Shown: positions 45,126-56,868, counted from the stretch's first letter. The stretch is DNA of 64,000 nt from Symbiodinium natans (GCA_905221605.1 CAJNDS010002128.1:237501-301500), one strand, 5' to 3'. The notes: a model not told the origin generated them from the letters alone. A program made the numbers and translations.

Positions 45126-45330
45126 ATTTAATGAACTAAATTCTGTCTGTGCAACCCTACAGGACCTAAAATAGGGTCTATTTGGACCATGGCTCTTGTG
45201 AATAAGTATACGTTTTGGGGCCTGTTTTCCTCTTGTAAATACGATTCCCAGCTTCCAAATAGACCCTATTTAAGCTGCACACGGGGGGGGGGGGGGGTCC
45301 TTTGTTCATACGGATGTGAGTGCCAAAAAG

Positions 45331-46072
45331 GATTCTACTCGAGAACTTCCGTGTATTCCATGCGACTTCAAAAACTCTTATGTTATGCCTGAAACACCGA
45401 AATCCTTATTGACCCTGCCTCCTGCGTCCGAAATGTACAACTCTCTAGCTTCTCAGGCTCAAACCCTAACCCCTAAACCCTAACCCTAAACCCTATAGAC
45501 CCTCAACCCCGAGCAGTTCATCTACCCTAGCTGCAGCCCCCCAAGCTCTACACCTCTGAACCCTGAACCTCCGATCACTAACCCTACACACCCCCTCAGC
45601 CCAAACTCTGAACCCTAAACCCCAAACCCTAAACCCTAAACCCTGAACCCCAAATCACATTTTCAATTCAAGCTGCGTCTTGGGGAGGGAAGTTTTGGGA
45701 GCCCCCTTTTCTTGCCTTGATTGCGAGAGGATCTCCGTGGTCGAAACTGAAGTGTTGGGATGGGCCCCCCCTATACTAACAGCCCTTCATAGGGATTAGG
45801 GTTTAGGGTTTAGGAATTGGGGGGGGGGGGGGGTACTACAATCCCCATTAATGAATCTCTATTAAGGGTTTTAGTGTTTAGGGTTTGGGGCAATAGGGGG
45901 TACTAGAATCCCTACTACGGACCGCTAGTATAAGGCGGGAACATCCCAACTGAAGTGGGTTTAGGGTCTGAGGGTTCGGGTTCTGCGTTTGGGGTTAAGG
46001 GTAAGTATGGCGATGATCTGCGGAGGCGTGATCACAGTCCCAGACATTCCCGCGCATCCTGAGTTCGGGAAG
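45331..46072 (+). CDS. Probable protein kinase, N-terminal exons
   Basis: Proposed exons: 45331-45456 (DSTRELPCIPCDFKNSYVM to EMYNSLASQ), 45673-45700 (LRLGEGSFG) and 46026-46072 (VITVPDIPAHPEF). They join in frame using GC donors and AG acceptors. LGEGSFG is a typical glycine-rich ATP-binding loop (GxGxxG) followed by V, as at the start of eukaryotic protein kinase domains. The catalytic lysine, HRD and DFG motifs were not located, so the call rests on the P-loop. The intron between exons 2 and 3 holds a family A element. Confidence 0.5.
45755..45949. mobile_element. MITE family A copy 5, with telomeric insert
   Basis: TTGGGATGGGCCCCCCCTAT and GGCGGGAACATCCCAA are flanked by an exact 8-bp duplication CTGAAGTG at 45747-45754 and 45950-45957. 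The interior holds TTTAGGG units and a poly(G) run of about 17, so telomeric repeat was gained inside the element. Confidence 0.88.
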
Positions 46073-46174
46073 ACCCCTAAACCCTAAACCCTAAACCTGA
46101 AGCCCATAAACTACAACACGGGCTCACATGGTAGCCTCCGCAGATGCGTCGACATCTGGAGCAGGACTTTAGGC

Positions 46175-46430
46175 CACGCCGCAGCTGGACTTCCCCCCCG
46201 CAACGACACCCTTCTTGGACTGCGCCACATCAAAAAAAACGGAGGGAGGCCTTGTTGATTGGAATGTGTGCTTATGCCTAGGGCATGACCTTGGCGATTC
46301 TACCCCTAACCCTAAACCCTAAACCCTAAACCCTAAACCCTAAATATCGCTCATGCTGCTCCCACTCGAACGACGGAAGTGTGCTGTGGATCCTGGCTTG
46401 AGGCCCCCTGATGCAAGGTTTCGAGCTTAG
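46175..46430 (+). CDS. Candidate exons, unidentified
   Basis: 46175-46303 follows a GACTTTAG acceptor and reads ATPQLDFPPATTPFLDC then EGGLVDWNVCLCLGHDLG. 46348-46430 reads SLMLLPLERRKCAVDPG. They could belong to the preceding kinase-like gene, but no kinase motif was recognised. Confidence 0.35.
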
Positions 46431-46881
46431 CTTTGGGCTTTGGGCTTTGGGCTTTGGGCTTTGGGGTTTGGGGTTTGTGGTTTGGGGTTTAGGGTTTAGG
46501 GTTTAGGGGTTTAGGGGCTTAGGATCCAGGGTTTTTCGGGCGTTAGGTTATCACGTGTTCTCGGGCCCAGGCTTGAAGCCATACGGGAAATTGGCAAAGG
46601 AAGCGTGGCTAACGGAATCATACATCTGCCATACGCCAATATGGCTGCAACCAAGACTCCATAACCTGCAGACCCTAATACAAGACCTGGGCTTCACGGT
46701 GCCTCTGCAACAGGTCGCATTGAAACATGGTGACCCTAGGCCCTAGACCCTAACCCTAAGGCTCTAAGGACCCTTATGCTAGGGTTCTTGGGCCCAAAGG
46801 CCTTCTTATGCAAGGGCTTTTTGGCAATTTTGACCCTGTAGACCCTAAGCCTACACCTTAAACCCAAAACCAAGTTATCGT

Positions 46882-47040
46882 TCGACTAAGTTGAGGATTG
46901 ACAAAGGGGCTTCCCGAAATCAACCCATACACCCTTTGAGCCTCGAACCCTTTCATCCCGTCGTAGGCTCCAGTTTCTCTACAAACCTTCAACCCCATTT
47001 CAAAACGCTACGAAAATCGACTGCGGGTGTACGAGAATCG
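46882..47040 (+). CDS. Candidate exon, unidentified
   Basis: An open frame reads LRIDKGASRNQPIHPLSLE then SSFSTNLQPHFKTLRKS. Further open stretches lie at 47222-47345 (EGLQLACALHWQLRSV) and 47783-47891 (CGVCIRLEVCRVQSSR). Confidence 0.3.
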
Positions 47041-47913
47041 GGGTACCTTATTGGGGTCCTTAGTAGAAGAGGATCCTACTCTTTGGGGGGTCTATATCTT
47101 GATTTTCGTCAACTCCCAACCTTCTAGTTGCTTAAGAAGCCCGAAAAAATCAATATTCTGCCTTATTAAGGGTAATATGGGGATTGTTATTTCTTATTCT
47201 TTTGGGATTCATAAGCAAATAGTAGCAACTGGGGAGGGGCTCCAGCTGGCATGTGCGTTACACTGGCAGCTTCGCTCAGTCGCACCTCCGAGGGCCCCCC
47301 ATTTTGTCAGCGGTTGGCGCAGGGAGGCCCGGCAAATTTCAGGGCTTTGTGCTTTTTTTTGTGGTTTAGGTTGTGTAGGGTTCATGTCTTGGGGTTTTTA
47401 AGGGGTCCAGGGTGTGGGTTTTGGATTTTGGGTGCATTAGAGCTTCGGGTTGTAGAGTCTAGGGTCTCAAGCGCCAAGCCCTGCGCCCTGAACACTCAAC
47501 CGCAAGCTCTTCCACATGATACGTCAAGGTCTATGGCACACATGGCCCTACACCCTCAGCAACATAGACGCCTACACCTTAAACCCCAGACCCCAACACC
47601 CGAAACCCTAAACCCTTTAAGGGCTTAAGGTGTTAGAAGGTTAGCAGTTATATGCATATATACATGTATACATATAACACACATATGTATGTATATATAT
47701 ATATATGTATGGAGATATGTAGAAGTATATATGTATTTATTTGGTTATTTATGTATTTATCTGCTTACGATATTCCGTATAGTTGGAATTTGAAGTGTGG
47801 AGTTTGCATTAGGCTTGAGGTTTGTAGAGTTCAGAGTTCCAGGCTTCGTGGTGTCCCAATGGCCACGGTGGAGGAGCGAGAGCCACCATAGAATACAACT
47901 AGGGAAACCGCAA

Positions 47914-48058
47914 GGGGACTCCATACAGGGGGCCTGATCCCCAAGCCCTAAACCCTAAACCCTAAACCCTAAACCCTAAACCCTCAACTCCTGAAGATCT
48001 CCCTAGGGTCTTCAAAGGCTCAGTGAAGGTTCACTAGGGGTTCCCCCTGTATGGAGTG
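47914..48058. mobile_element. Inverted-repeat element, family F
   Basis: GGGACTCCATACAGGGGG at the left and CCCCCTGTATGGAGTGG at the right form a terminal inverted repeat; a CCCTAAA array lies inside. One copy was found. Confidence 0.65.
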
Positions 48059-48182
48059 GGCCGTTGCGACTCCCTGAATACAAGTTGCGATCGCAACGTC
48101 CCCGATGCGGAGGCTGCTCAAGACGAGGAATGAGACCAGGACCAGGCATCTTCAGGAGGATTTCGGGTTTCCCGAAAACTAG

Positions 48183-48303
48183 CTATACTTTAACTATCAC
48201 TATACTATAACTATACTATAACTCTACTATAACTCTACTATAACTCTACCATAACTATACTATAACTATACTATAACTATGCTTTAACTATACTATAAGT
48301 ATA
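48183..48303 (+). repeat. TATACTATAAC-type array
   Basis: About ten imperfect ACTATAACTAT units (period near 11-12 bp) with CTCTACTATA variants. Confidence 0.9.
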
Positions 48304-48901
48304 CTTGTGGCCCGCAGTTTTTTCCCCCCACTTGTTTGGAGGGGCGGCGAGGGAATGGTGAGTTGATTGGGGAGTTCTTGGGGAAAGTATAGGTGTTTCA
48401 GGGGAGGGTCTGATAGGGCTTCGTGGGTCCCTAAACCCGAAACCCTAAGCCCGAAGCCCTAAACCCTAAACCCGAAACCCGAAGCCCTAAACCCTAAACC
48501 CTAAACCCTAAACCCTAAACCCTAAACCCCAAGTCAGAACTCAAAGTGGGTAAACGGGTTCGGCTGCAAGCAGCCTCCTTCTGCAACACGACCCGCTTGG
48601 CGGGCTAAAAAAGTGACAACATAAGGGTCCGCACTCGGCCTTCATATGCAGGGCTTTGGGTTTAGGGCTTAGGGTGTGGTTTAGGGTTTAGGGTTTAGGG
48701 TTTGGGGTTTGGGGTTTGGGGTTTGGGGTTTCGGGCTTAGGAACTTTAAACATTGAACCCTAAATCGTGAACCCGTCAATTCTACTTTGGGAACAGCGTG
48801 TCGTTCTGACTCGCCTCATGACTTGGGGCCGCCGCAGGTGTTGAGGGTCTAGGGATTTAGGGTGTTCATTAGGGCTTGGGGCGTGGTGACTTAGAGCATA
48901 A

Positions 48902-49166
48902 GCCTTGGAGTTGTTTCAACCCTTTCCCGAAAATTGAGTGGGAGGGCCCTTACATTGATCTGTGCTTTTTTTGTGCAACGTCTTTGCCATCCTTCGAGCG
49001 GTTCGGTGGCCTGAGAGAGGCCAAATATCATCTGCATGTCAGGGGGCCCTAAACCCTAAACCCTAAACCCTAAACCCTACTGGGTGTGCAAGTCCAGCTT
49101 GGCCAAGTTCTACAGAAAGGGCGCCCTTTCTTGTCTAGACGGTTTCCAAGGGATCTTCGCCCCAAG
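48902..49166 (+). CDS. Candidate exons, unidentified
   Basis: 48902-49046 reads KIEWEGPYIDLCFFC then SFERFGGLREAKYHLHV. 49079-49166 reads YWVCKSSLAKFYRKGALS then DGFQGIFAP. The high aromatic and cysteine content is unusual for chance frames; no family is recognised. Confidence 0.4.
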
Positions 49167-49326
49167 AATTTAGGGTTAGAGTTTAGGGTTTAGGGCTTAG
49201 GGCTTAGGGTTTGGGTTTCGGGTTCAGTGTTTCAGGAATGAAAGCCCATGAGGAACGGAAACAAAGATAGCACTATAAGGGCCCCATTAAACTCCTAAAT
49301 CCCCGACCCGAACCCTAAACGCGAAC

Positions 49327-49430
49327 CTAGTTGCTGAGTACCCTGGCCCAACCAGGTTAACCTTTCAATCATGGTAGGCTTGTATATTCCCCAAAAGGTG
49401 ACAGGCAATCTACTCAGCTACTAAGCTAAA
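49327..49430. mobile_element. Inverted-repeat element, family B copy 3
   Basis: TAGTTGCTGAGTACC at the left and CTACTCAGCTACTA at the right enclose about 100 bp, matching the termini of copy 2. Partial copies with TTGGTAGCCCAGTAG are at 50598 and 61744. Confidence 0.7.
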
Positions 49431-49750
49431 CCCCTTAACCTTTTCAACCACGAACCAGCAACTTGGGCATCATGGATTCCGGATCATCGGAATGCGCCAT
49501 GGAATTGGACTGCGAAAATGTGCACGTCGCAAGCTGGTCATGCGACGGTCATGCCCTGGGACGGGCTCGACGTTAAGGTTGCAGGGTTTAGGGTTTAGAG
49601 TTTTAGGCTTTAGGGTATGGGGCAGTTCTCTAAGTTTGGCGAATAGGTCCTCTAGATGTAGATTCGGCTCAATGTTGCATTAGGAAACCCCGAAACGACC
49701 CTAAGCTCGAATCCTGAAACTAAAGAAAACCCCCCTAATCTTCATGTGTT

Positions 49751-49905
49751 CGGGTACTAAACAGAGTGGAACGTGACCAGAGCCTACGACGCACTCGCAG
49801 CGAGAAGTATGTCCGCGAAACCATACGGCAGACCGACCTGAGCTGCACCACAAGCATCTTATGGGCCCTGAGCCGCAAGCCCTACAAACAACACAACCTT
49901 ATGTA
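49751..49905 (+). CDS. Candidate exon, unidentified
   Basis: A 50-codon open frame ending in TAA reads RVLNRVERDQSLRRTRSEKY then VRETIRQTDLSCTTSILW. It contains no telomeric unit and is convincingly protein-like, but unidentified. A second frame at 50031-50168 (SVRQRCKCRYYKRNY) may belong with it. Confidence 0.4.
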
Positions 49906-50186
49906 AGCGATGGACTTGCACCCGGAGGCTTTAAACCTTAAAGAGTGGGAGGTGTGAGGTTCCTCACCCATGGCAATATTCTATGTTAAGGGTTTCGGGT
50001 TTCGGGTTTAGGGTTTAGGGTTTAAAAACCCTTCTGGGGCTCATGTGGTCACCAAGGTGGCGGACAATTATACCTGCTAGCGCTGTAGTGACAACTGACA
50101 TGGCGAAGTCAGTGAGACAACGGTGCAAATGTCGATACTACAAAAGAAACTATATACAAAATTCCCTTGGTTAGTTCTCTAACTTA

Positions 50187-50255
50187 GGGTCCCTATTTGG
50201 GGTCCTGTTCATAGTCAGTACGGCACCCTTGAAAGAAGGACTCCAAAACAGACTC
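50187..50255. mobile_element. Dispersed element, family D copy
   Basis: GGGTCCCTATTTGGGGTCCT and AGAAGGACTCC surround AGTACGGCACCCTTGAA, matching the order in the copy at 17628. Confidence 0.5.
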
Positions 50256-51665
50256 GAATTTAGTGAACTACCCACATAGACAAAAATCACGCAGAATTCC
50301 TGTGAAAACGATGGATGTATGTATGACGTGAACACCCTAAACCCTAAATCCCTAAACCCCTAAACCCCTAAACCCTAAACCCCAAACCCTAAACCCTAAA
50401 CCCTAGAGAGCTGACTGTCCTGGGGCCGGCAGTCCCTTCTGAAACCCTAAACCCTAAACCCTAAACCCCACACCCTACACCCTAAACCCTAAACCCTAAA
50501 CCCTAAACCCCAAACCCTAAACCCTAAACCCTCCAGGGAGGCAGGCCGTCGAGCCGTCTGTGTGGTTGGGTGCCTCGCTGTGCCTGGCACGGCGTCTTGG
50601 TAGCCCAGTAGCCACCGAATAACCAGGGCACCCCTTTCTTTGGGTTTAGGGTTTAGGGTTTAGGGTTTAGGGTTTAGAGTTTAGGGTTTAGGGTTTAGGG
50701 TTTAGGGTTTAGGGTTTGGGGTTTAGACCCTCCAGGCAATCTTCCCCAGCATGGGCTTAGGGTTTGGGGTGCAGGGCTTATACCCCGAAACCCCAAACCC
50801 CAAACCCCAAGCCCCAAGCCCCAAACCCTAAACCCTAAACCCCAAGGACTGCGTTCATGAGACCTCGGATGCCTGGAACCCTGCGAAACATCCCCCAAAA
50901 CCCCAGCACCCGCAAGCCTGGGGCTCGAGACCAGTCATGATTCAACAAAAACAAAGGTTTAGGGTTTAGGGTTTAGGGTTTAGGGTTTAGTGTTTAGGCT
51001 GTAGGGTTTAGGGTTTAGGGTTCAGGGACTGCATACAGGTGGAAGGCCCTAAACCCTTTAAACGCCCCGAAGCTGTCTGCTCAGAAGTATAGGGCGTTAC
51101 ATAGCCCTAAAGCCTAAACCCTAAACCCTAAATAAACCCTCTTCCAGTTGCCTCGACGGCACAGAGCTGCACCGACGCTGAAGCTGGGCGCGCATCGCCT
51201 TCAAAGCCAAACAGCAACTGCAAGGTTATCAGGTTGGCCCTTAGCCGGGGTTAGGGTTTAGGGTTTAGGGTTTAGGGTTTAGGGTTTAGGGTTCAGGGTT
51301 TAGGGTTTAGGGGTATGAACAGAAAAAGATCCTCACACAGAGGACATCCGGGCACCCCTCAACATAGGGGCAAGCAAAATCTCTTCAAAAAACTGTAGTC
51401 CGGACTGAGGAATCTCCATTTTTCGGAAACCCTCATATCGGGCTTAGGATGGTTTAGGGCTGAGGGTTATGGAAGTACAGGAGCTATTTGACATGTTTGG
51501 GGATTTAGGGTCTTGGTGTTGTGACGGGTTGTTCGGGTTTTGGGGAGGGGGGGGGTAATAGGTCTTGGGATGGTTCAGGGTTTGGGGCTCTTAGGGCTTA
51601 TAGGGTTTAAGATTTGGGCATGCAGGGTTTAGGGGTTTAGGGGTTTAGGGTTTAGGGCTACTGGT

Positions 51666-51773
51666 ATGGCTTCTCAGCAGGGCCAAGCGTTTCGGGTGTG
51701 CTCCCTTGGCGAAGGTACCGCTCTGGACCAGACCAATCTGAAGCCCGAGCCCACTGAAAAACACGGCAAGAAC
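51666..51773 (+). CDS. Candidate exon, unidentified
   Basis: An open frame reads ASQQGQAFRVCSLGEGTALD then QTNLKPEPTEKHGKN, between a TTTAGGG array and CCCTAAA units. Nearby open stretches are 51876-51953 (ALPLPAAVLAEVSGALS) and 52239-52316 (SSAFGGLDLKPARRDEL). Confidence 0.35.
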
Positions 51774-52448
51774 CCTAACTGCTGCACCCTAAAACCCTAT
51801 GGACCCTAAACTCTAAACCCTAACCCTAAACCCTAGCCCGAAACCCTAAACCCTGGACTCTAAACCCTAAACCCAATGCCTATCCGGGCTTCGCACTTCC
51901 TCTACCTGCGGCTGTGCTCGCCGAGGTGTCAGGGGCGTTGTCTCGCCTTCAGGATTCGGGTTTAGGGTTATAGGGCTTAGGGCTTAGGGCTTAGGGCTTA
52001 GGGTTTAGGGTTTAGGGTTTAGGGTTTAGGCCAAAATCCGAAGTCTACAGCCCGGAGGATTCGGGCCCCGAGCTGAGGTAGGGTCCAGGGGGCCTCCAAT
52101 TCAAGTCTAGAGTCTGGGGCAAAACCATTCACATTTTAGCTGCTTAGGGTTTAGGGTTTAGGGTTTGGGGTTTGGGGCTTAGGGTTTAGGGTTTAGGGTT
52201 TGGGGGTGGGGTTTACAGGGCCGGTGCGTTCTTGTAGCCCGTAAGTACTTCAAGCGCTTTTGGGGGCTTGGACCTGAAACCTGCCCGTAGAGACGAGCTG
52301 AGGGCTCAGGTCAGGTGCGCACCCCTGAACCCTGAACCCCTAAACCCTAAACCCTAAACCCTGAACCCTGAACCCTGAGCCCCTAAACCCTATAGACCCT
52401 AAGCCCCTACACCCGGACCCCCTAATCCCCTACGCCCCTCTTAAACCC

Positions 52449-52538
52449 CTGGATGGGCTATTAGGCCTTACAATCCCCATAATCAGCCCTACAAAGGGCC
52501 CTTGTTAAGGGATCATAGGGTCCAATAGCCCATCATGG
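52449..52538. mobile_element. Inverted-repeat element, family G
   Basis: GATGGGCTATTAGG and CCAATAGCCCATC form a 13-14-bp terminal inverted repeat about 85 bp apart, with AGGGCCCTTGTTAAGGGATC inside. One copy was found. Confidence 0.6.
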
Positions 52539-53003
52539 TTTGCAGAAAGTTGCGAGTGGTCTGATATGAGGCGTGGAACACTCAATCCTCGCGTTGCAAT
52601 GCGCTATTGAGGGCACCCTAAACCCTAAACCCTAATAACTAATCACCCTAAACCCTAAACCCTAAACCCTAAACCCTAATAACCCTGAACCCTAAACGCT
52701 AAACCCCTGATGAGGGGAGCCTGTGCGAACCCATGCGGAGCCTGTTCGGAACCTGCGCCGCAGAACGATAATTTAGCGTTGTGATTAGGTTGTAATAGGG
52801 GTGCTTGTTTAGGGTTTAGGGTTTAGGGTTTAGGGTTTAGGGTTTAGGGTTTAGGGTTTAGGGTTTAGGGTTTAGGGTTTAGGGTTTAGGGTTTAGGGTT
52901 TAGGGTTTAGGGTTTAGGGTTTAGGCAATCCTCAGGCCCAGACCCCGAATAGCGGCCAGGAACTGGCAGCTGAGTGAGACCTTAGACCGTCTGAGGGTTT
53001 AGG

Positions 53004-53096
53004 TTGGGATGTTCCCCCTGATACTAACAGTCCTTTATGGGGATCTTCAGAATAGAATCCCTATTTAGGACTGCTAGTATAAGGGGGCCATCCCAA
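53004..53096. mobile_element. MITE family A copy 6
   Basis: TTGGGATGTTCCCCCTGATA and TATAAGGGGGCCATCCCAA are flanked by GGTTTAGG and GGTTTGGG (7 of 8 identical). Inner arms are AACAGTCCTTTA and TTAGGACTGCTAG. Confidence 0.85.
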
Positions 53097-53198
53097 GGTT
53101 TGGGGTTTATAGGTCTTGGGCGTTTTTGTTGGACGATCCAGGGCTTGTCAGGGAAGTTCCAAATTTCAGAGCTTTAGGTCTCGGGATAGTAGCAGCGG

Positions 53199-53348
53199 CT
53201 GAGGGCTTATGAAGCCTTGCCTTAGCCCGACCAGTCCAGCAGCTATTGAGCACCATATTTTTTTTAAAAGCAAGCAAAAACTGTCCAAAGCTGAGCACTT
53301 TTGGGAGACAAGGGGGAGCCCTACATCCAAAACACTGATCACACCCTG
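53199..53348 (+). CDS. Candidate exon, unidentified
   Basis: An open frame reads MKPCLSPTSPAAIEHHIFF then KSKQKLSKAEHFWETRG and stops at TGA. It is preferred over the frames on the opposite strand because of its composition. No family is recognised. Confidence 0.4.
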
Positions 53349-53700
53349 AACCCTAACTCTCAAAATCTTGTAAGCCCTGAAACTAGACCAAAGAATGCAC
53401 AATCAGGGCCTCAAAAGCGGGCTTGGAAGCGGGAGGGTCCCTACAATCCCCATGCCCCTCAGCCTTGTAGCGGTTCCTTGAAAGGAAATATCCCTACTAT
53501 TGCAAACCCCAAATGCCCCTCGAGCCCAGTCACTGCACCAGCACCAGTGGCTCCACGTCGACGCTGGCCTCGCTTCGCACATGGCTGTTGGTGTGGAGTT
53601 TCGAGCTTAGGGTTGTCGTATACCATAAACCCTAACCCTAAACCCAAAACCCTAAACCCTAAACCTTAAACCCGAATAGGGTATTCAGAGTCAGGAGTGG

Positions 53701-53789
53701 AGGCCGTGGAGCTTGCAGCTTTCCGAGTTCTCAAGATCGAGACTTTAGCTGCTCGACTCGCCCAAGCTGCGGAAGGACCACATTACAGA
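53701..53789 (+). CDS. Candidate exon, helical
   Basis: The frame reads EAVELAAFRVLKIETLAARL then AQAAEGPHYR, an amphipathic helix. It is bordered by a TTTAGGG array on the right. The gene is unidentified. Confidence 0.4.
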
Positions 53790-54178
53790 GTTTAGGGTTT
53801 GGGGTTTAGGGTTTAGGGTTGTCTAGTGTCTAGGGTCTAGGGTTTAGGGGGCGTCCCCAAAAACCCGAAGCTCTAAACCCTGTAGTGAACTTCCCATGGT
53901 CCTAAATAAACCCTAGATACTCAAAATGTCCTCAACAATTACCCTGAACCCTATTGATTTCCCTCGAACCCGGCGCCCCCACCCCCCCCGCCCCCCCCCC
54001 AACCCCGAAAAGCAGCTACACCCCAAACCCTAAACCCTAAACCCTAAACCCTAAACCCTAAACCCTAAACCCTAAACCCTAAACCCTAAACCCTAAACCC
54101 TAAACCCCAATCGCTCCACGGAGTCGGCTCCTGCTTGCCCCACCATGGCAGGAGCCTGCCAAGCTCGGTTCTGGCTCA

Positions 54179-54232
54179 GTTTTGGGGTGGGGGGGGGGGG
54201 GGGGGGGGGAGGAGGGGGGGGGGGGAAGATTT
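54179..54232 (+). repeat. Poly(G) tract
   Basis: G runs totalling about 45 bases, broken by a few T and A, followed by TTTAGGG units. Confidence 0.9.
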
Positions 54233-54381
54233 CGGTTTAGGGTTCAGGGTTTATGGTTTAGGGTTTAGGGTTTGAATTTAGGGTTTCGGGTTTAGGGTTT
54301 AGCTGGTTTTCTTATAAACTCACGCCGCCACATAGTATGTTTCCAATGGGGTTCCTTCTGCCCGAACACTACTCTTGAGAC

Positions 54382-54609
54382 ATGCTGCATATTTACGCCC
54401 TTTGTCTTTATTGTATTTGGGTTGTCTTCATTCATCAGGAACTACTCCATTATTGCCTTAACGAAGCAAACACCATTGAACGTATGAAGACTTCCATTTT
54501 CTCACACCTTGACTTTGTGAACGAAATAAAAATAGAAATGGAAGCAACAAATTCGCACATGTATTGTGTTCGCACGGATTTCATTAAAAGCCTGAGTTCA
54601 AAGATGTGA
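54382..54609 (+). CDS. Hypothetical 75-codon open frame in an AT-rich stretch
   Basis: An ATG-initiated frame with a hydrophobic start (LCLYCIWVVFIHQELLHYC) and a charged second half (HLDFVNEIKIEMEAT), ending in TGA. Codon composition is much less GC-rich than its neighbours, and the surrounding 54300-54850 is also AT-rich with few telomeric units. Its base composition may indicate a different origin. Confidence 0.4.
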   Translation: MLHIYALCLYCIWVVFIHQELLHYCLNEANTIERMKTSIFSHLDFVNEIKIEMEATNSHMYCVRTDFIKSLSSKM

Positions 54610-55689
54610 ACATAGAGCGAACATAGAGCACTACCAGTACTATAGTCTGGTCTCAAAGAGCACTGTTCATGGTTGCAAAAAAACTGGATTGAGCTGGATT
54701 AGCAAACGACCAGTGTACTCTCTTAAACACTAACAAACGAAATAAAAGCACGAAAAAGCTCAGATATAATCCTAGCTTGAAAATGAAGGAGACAAAGGAA
54801 ACATCAGATACTACTAAAAGCCCCCCAAAAACAAAAAAACAAACAGATCAATGCAGGCTTAGGGTTTTGGGGATAAGGTTTAGGGCGAGCTTGATGATTA
54901 GGGTTCAAGGCAAGACTCTGGGGTTGCCTCTTACATAGCCCCAGGGCTTTGTTTTTGTTGAAGGTTCTTGGCCTTAGGCCTTGGGGTTTACAGGTTTTCT
55001 GGGCTTTAGGGCTTCAAGGTTCCGGACTTGAGGCTTATCCGATCTAACGGTTTAGGGCCGACCGAAGTTTAACGTCAGCCTGATCCGAGGCTTGGTAGCT
55101 GCAGGCTTGTTCCAAACAGGTGGAGATCCATTGCCGTCTTGGGTGACTTGCAGCTGCAAAAGAACCCAACCCCAAAAACCTGAACCGTCATCCCTACGCT
55201 AGCCGAACTTCTCAAGACCCCTTACCCCTTGGAAGCACACACACACACACACGAGGGTTCCACCCCCATGAGTTTCATCATTGCCCCGAGCTGAACAATC
55301 CTTTCACCCAAAAGCCCTGAAACATGAACACCCAAAGTTCAAGATCTACCATCCTAACATCGTAAAATCCTAAAGCCCTCCACCCCGAAGCCCGGGTACA
55401 TGACCCCCAACTGCGTCTTTATCATTCTACTTCTGAACTCTAAACCCTGATCCCTAAACCCTAAACCCTAAACCCTAAACCCTAAACCCTAAACCCTAAA
55501 CCCTAAACCCTAGGGGTTCCCATTCTCAGAGCCCTAAACCCTCAACACCGCTTCGGGCCTCCTCGGCGCCTGGGCGCTTGGCTGGGAAGACACCTCGTCA
55601 ACATCATCCTAAACCCTAAACCCTAAACCCTAAACCCTAAACCCTAAACCCTAAACCCCAAACCCCAAAACCCAAACCCTAAACCAACC

Positions 55690-55851
55690 CTGTAGATTCA
55701 GGCTTTGGGTGCTGGAATGCTTTGCCTGCCTCCTTCGAAGCATAGACAGCCACGAGAAGCAAACTCAGACTGCTAACCTGGGGGTGCTCCCCTACCAGAA
55801 CCTTCGGCCTCCTTTCAGCCATACAAAAGGCCACGCCCAAACCTGGCCCCC
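55690..55851 (+). CDS. Candidate exon, unidentified
   Basis: A 54-codon open frame reads CRFRLWVLECFACLLRSIDS then ANLGVLPYQNLRPPFSH. It is chosen over the opposite-strand frame that covers the same bases; that choice is only by composition. Confidence 0.35.
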
Positions 55852-55948
55852 AAGCCCTAAACCCCAAACCCTAAACCCTAAATAAACCTAACCCCTAAAC
55901 CCTAAACCCTAAACCAATAGCAACCCTAGGCCCTAAGGCCCTAAAGCA

Positions 55949-56042
55949 TCAAGCAAAATGCTGGGTGAAGGGCTGGTGGCGATGCGGCTCCGCCAGGGAA
56001 CTGAACAGGACCTCCACCGAAGGATTCAGCGTTGTGGGCCTA
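55949..56042 (+). CDS. Candidate exon, unidentified
   Basis: The frame reads KMLGEGLVAMRLRQGTEQDL then HRRIQRCGP, helical and charged, between CCCTAAA arrays. Further open stretches to the right are 56526-56608 (RAKIAIICINLRPR) and 56664-56744 (GARRLRYRKLGQTLAFYES). Confidence 0.4.
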
Positions 56043-56868
56043 AACCCTAAACCCTAAACCCCAAACCCTAAACCCCAAACCCTAAACCTTAAAACCGCTT
56101 TTCAACGTTATTCAACCTATTGGGGCTAAGAAGGGTTTGGGGTTTAACCGATTTCGGCCCTGCTTGGGCTGCCACTAGGGCTTTTAGAGGTTTGGGGTTC
56201 AAGGTTGTGGGGCTTTGGACCTATATGAGGCTTGGGAGAGTAGGATCCAGATATATAGCTATCCTGAAGATTGGGATTTTGGGGTTAGCGAGCAAAATTC
56301 GGGACTTGCCAATGTGGAATTGACGCTTCGGGTAGTTGATGCTGTGTCCTGATTGTTGGGGATTGGGATTCATGAGGTTTAGGCCCCCAAGGGCTAAAAC
56401 GCGCTTCAATCTTTCGACCTAGTTCACTGAGGTTTGGCGGTCTTGGATTTAGGATTTAGGGTGTAGGGTTTTAGGGTTTTAGGATGTAGGATGCAGGGCT
56501 TAGGGCTTAGGGTTTTCGGGTTTAGGGGTATCCTGGGCAAGCCAAGCTTGGAGGCGCCTTGTGCAAGAGCCAAAATCGCCATCATCTGCATTAACCTGAG
56601 GCCGAGGGTTTAGGGTTTAGGGTTTAGGGTTTAGGGTTTAGGGTTTAGGGTTTAGGGTTTAGGGCGAGGTTCAAAGACTCAAAGGGTGCTCGTAGGCTTC
56701 GGTACAGGAAGCTGGGGCAGACCTTGGCATTCTATGAATCTTGAAGCTGCTTTGTTGGGGTTCTAGGCTAAGCTGCCGTTTAGGATTTAAGGTTTAGGGT
56801 TTAGGGTCTGGGGTTTAGGGTTTAGGGTTGCAGGGTTGGGGCTTGTAAGGATCAGGATTTGGGATGTT

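Larger units (their letters stand above)
38050..45290. mobile_element. Large satellite block bounded by terminal inverted repeats
   Basis: The left edge at about 38052-38095 (GCTTAAATAGGGTCTATTTG, then GAAGCTGGGA) is mirrored at 45242-45287, an inverted repeat of about 45 bp with few mismatches and with C/G homopolymer at both outer sides. Everything between is satellite or purine-rich duplication; no transposase-like frame was seen. A shorter inverted copy of the same terminus lies inside the right end at about 45163, so that end may itself be a small element (45165-45275). Confidence 0.65.
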
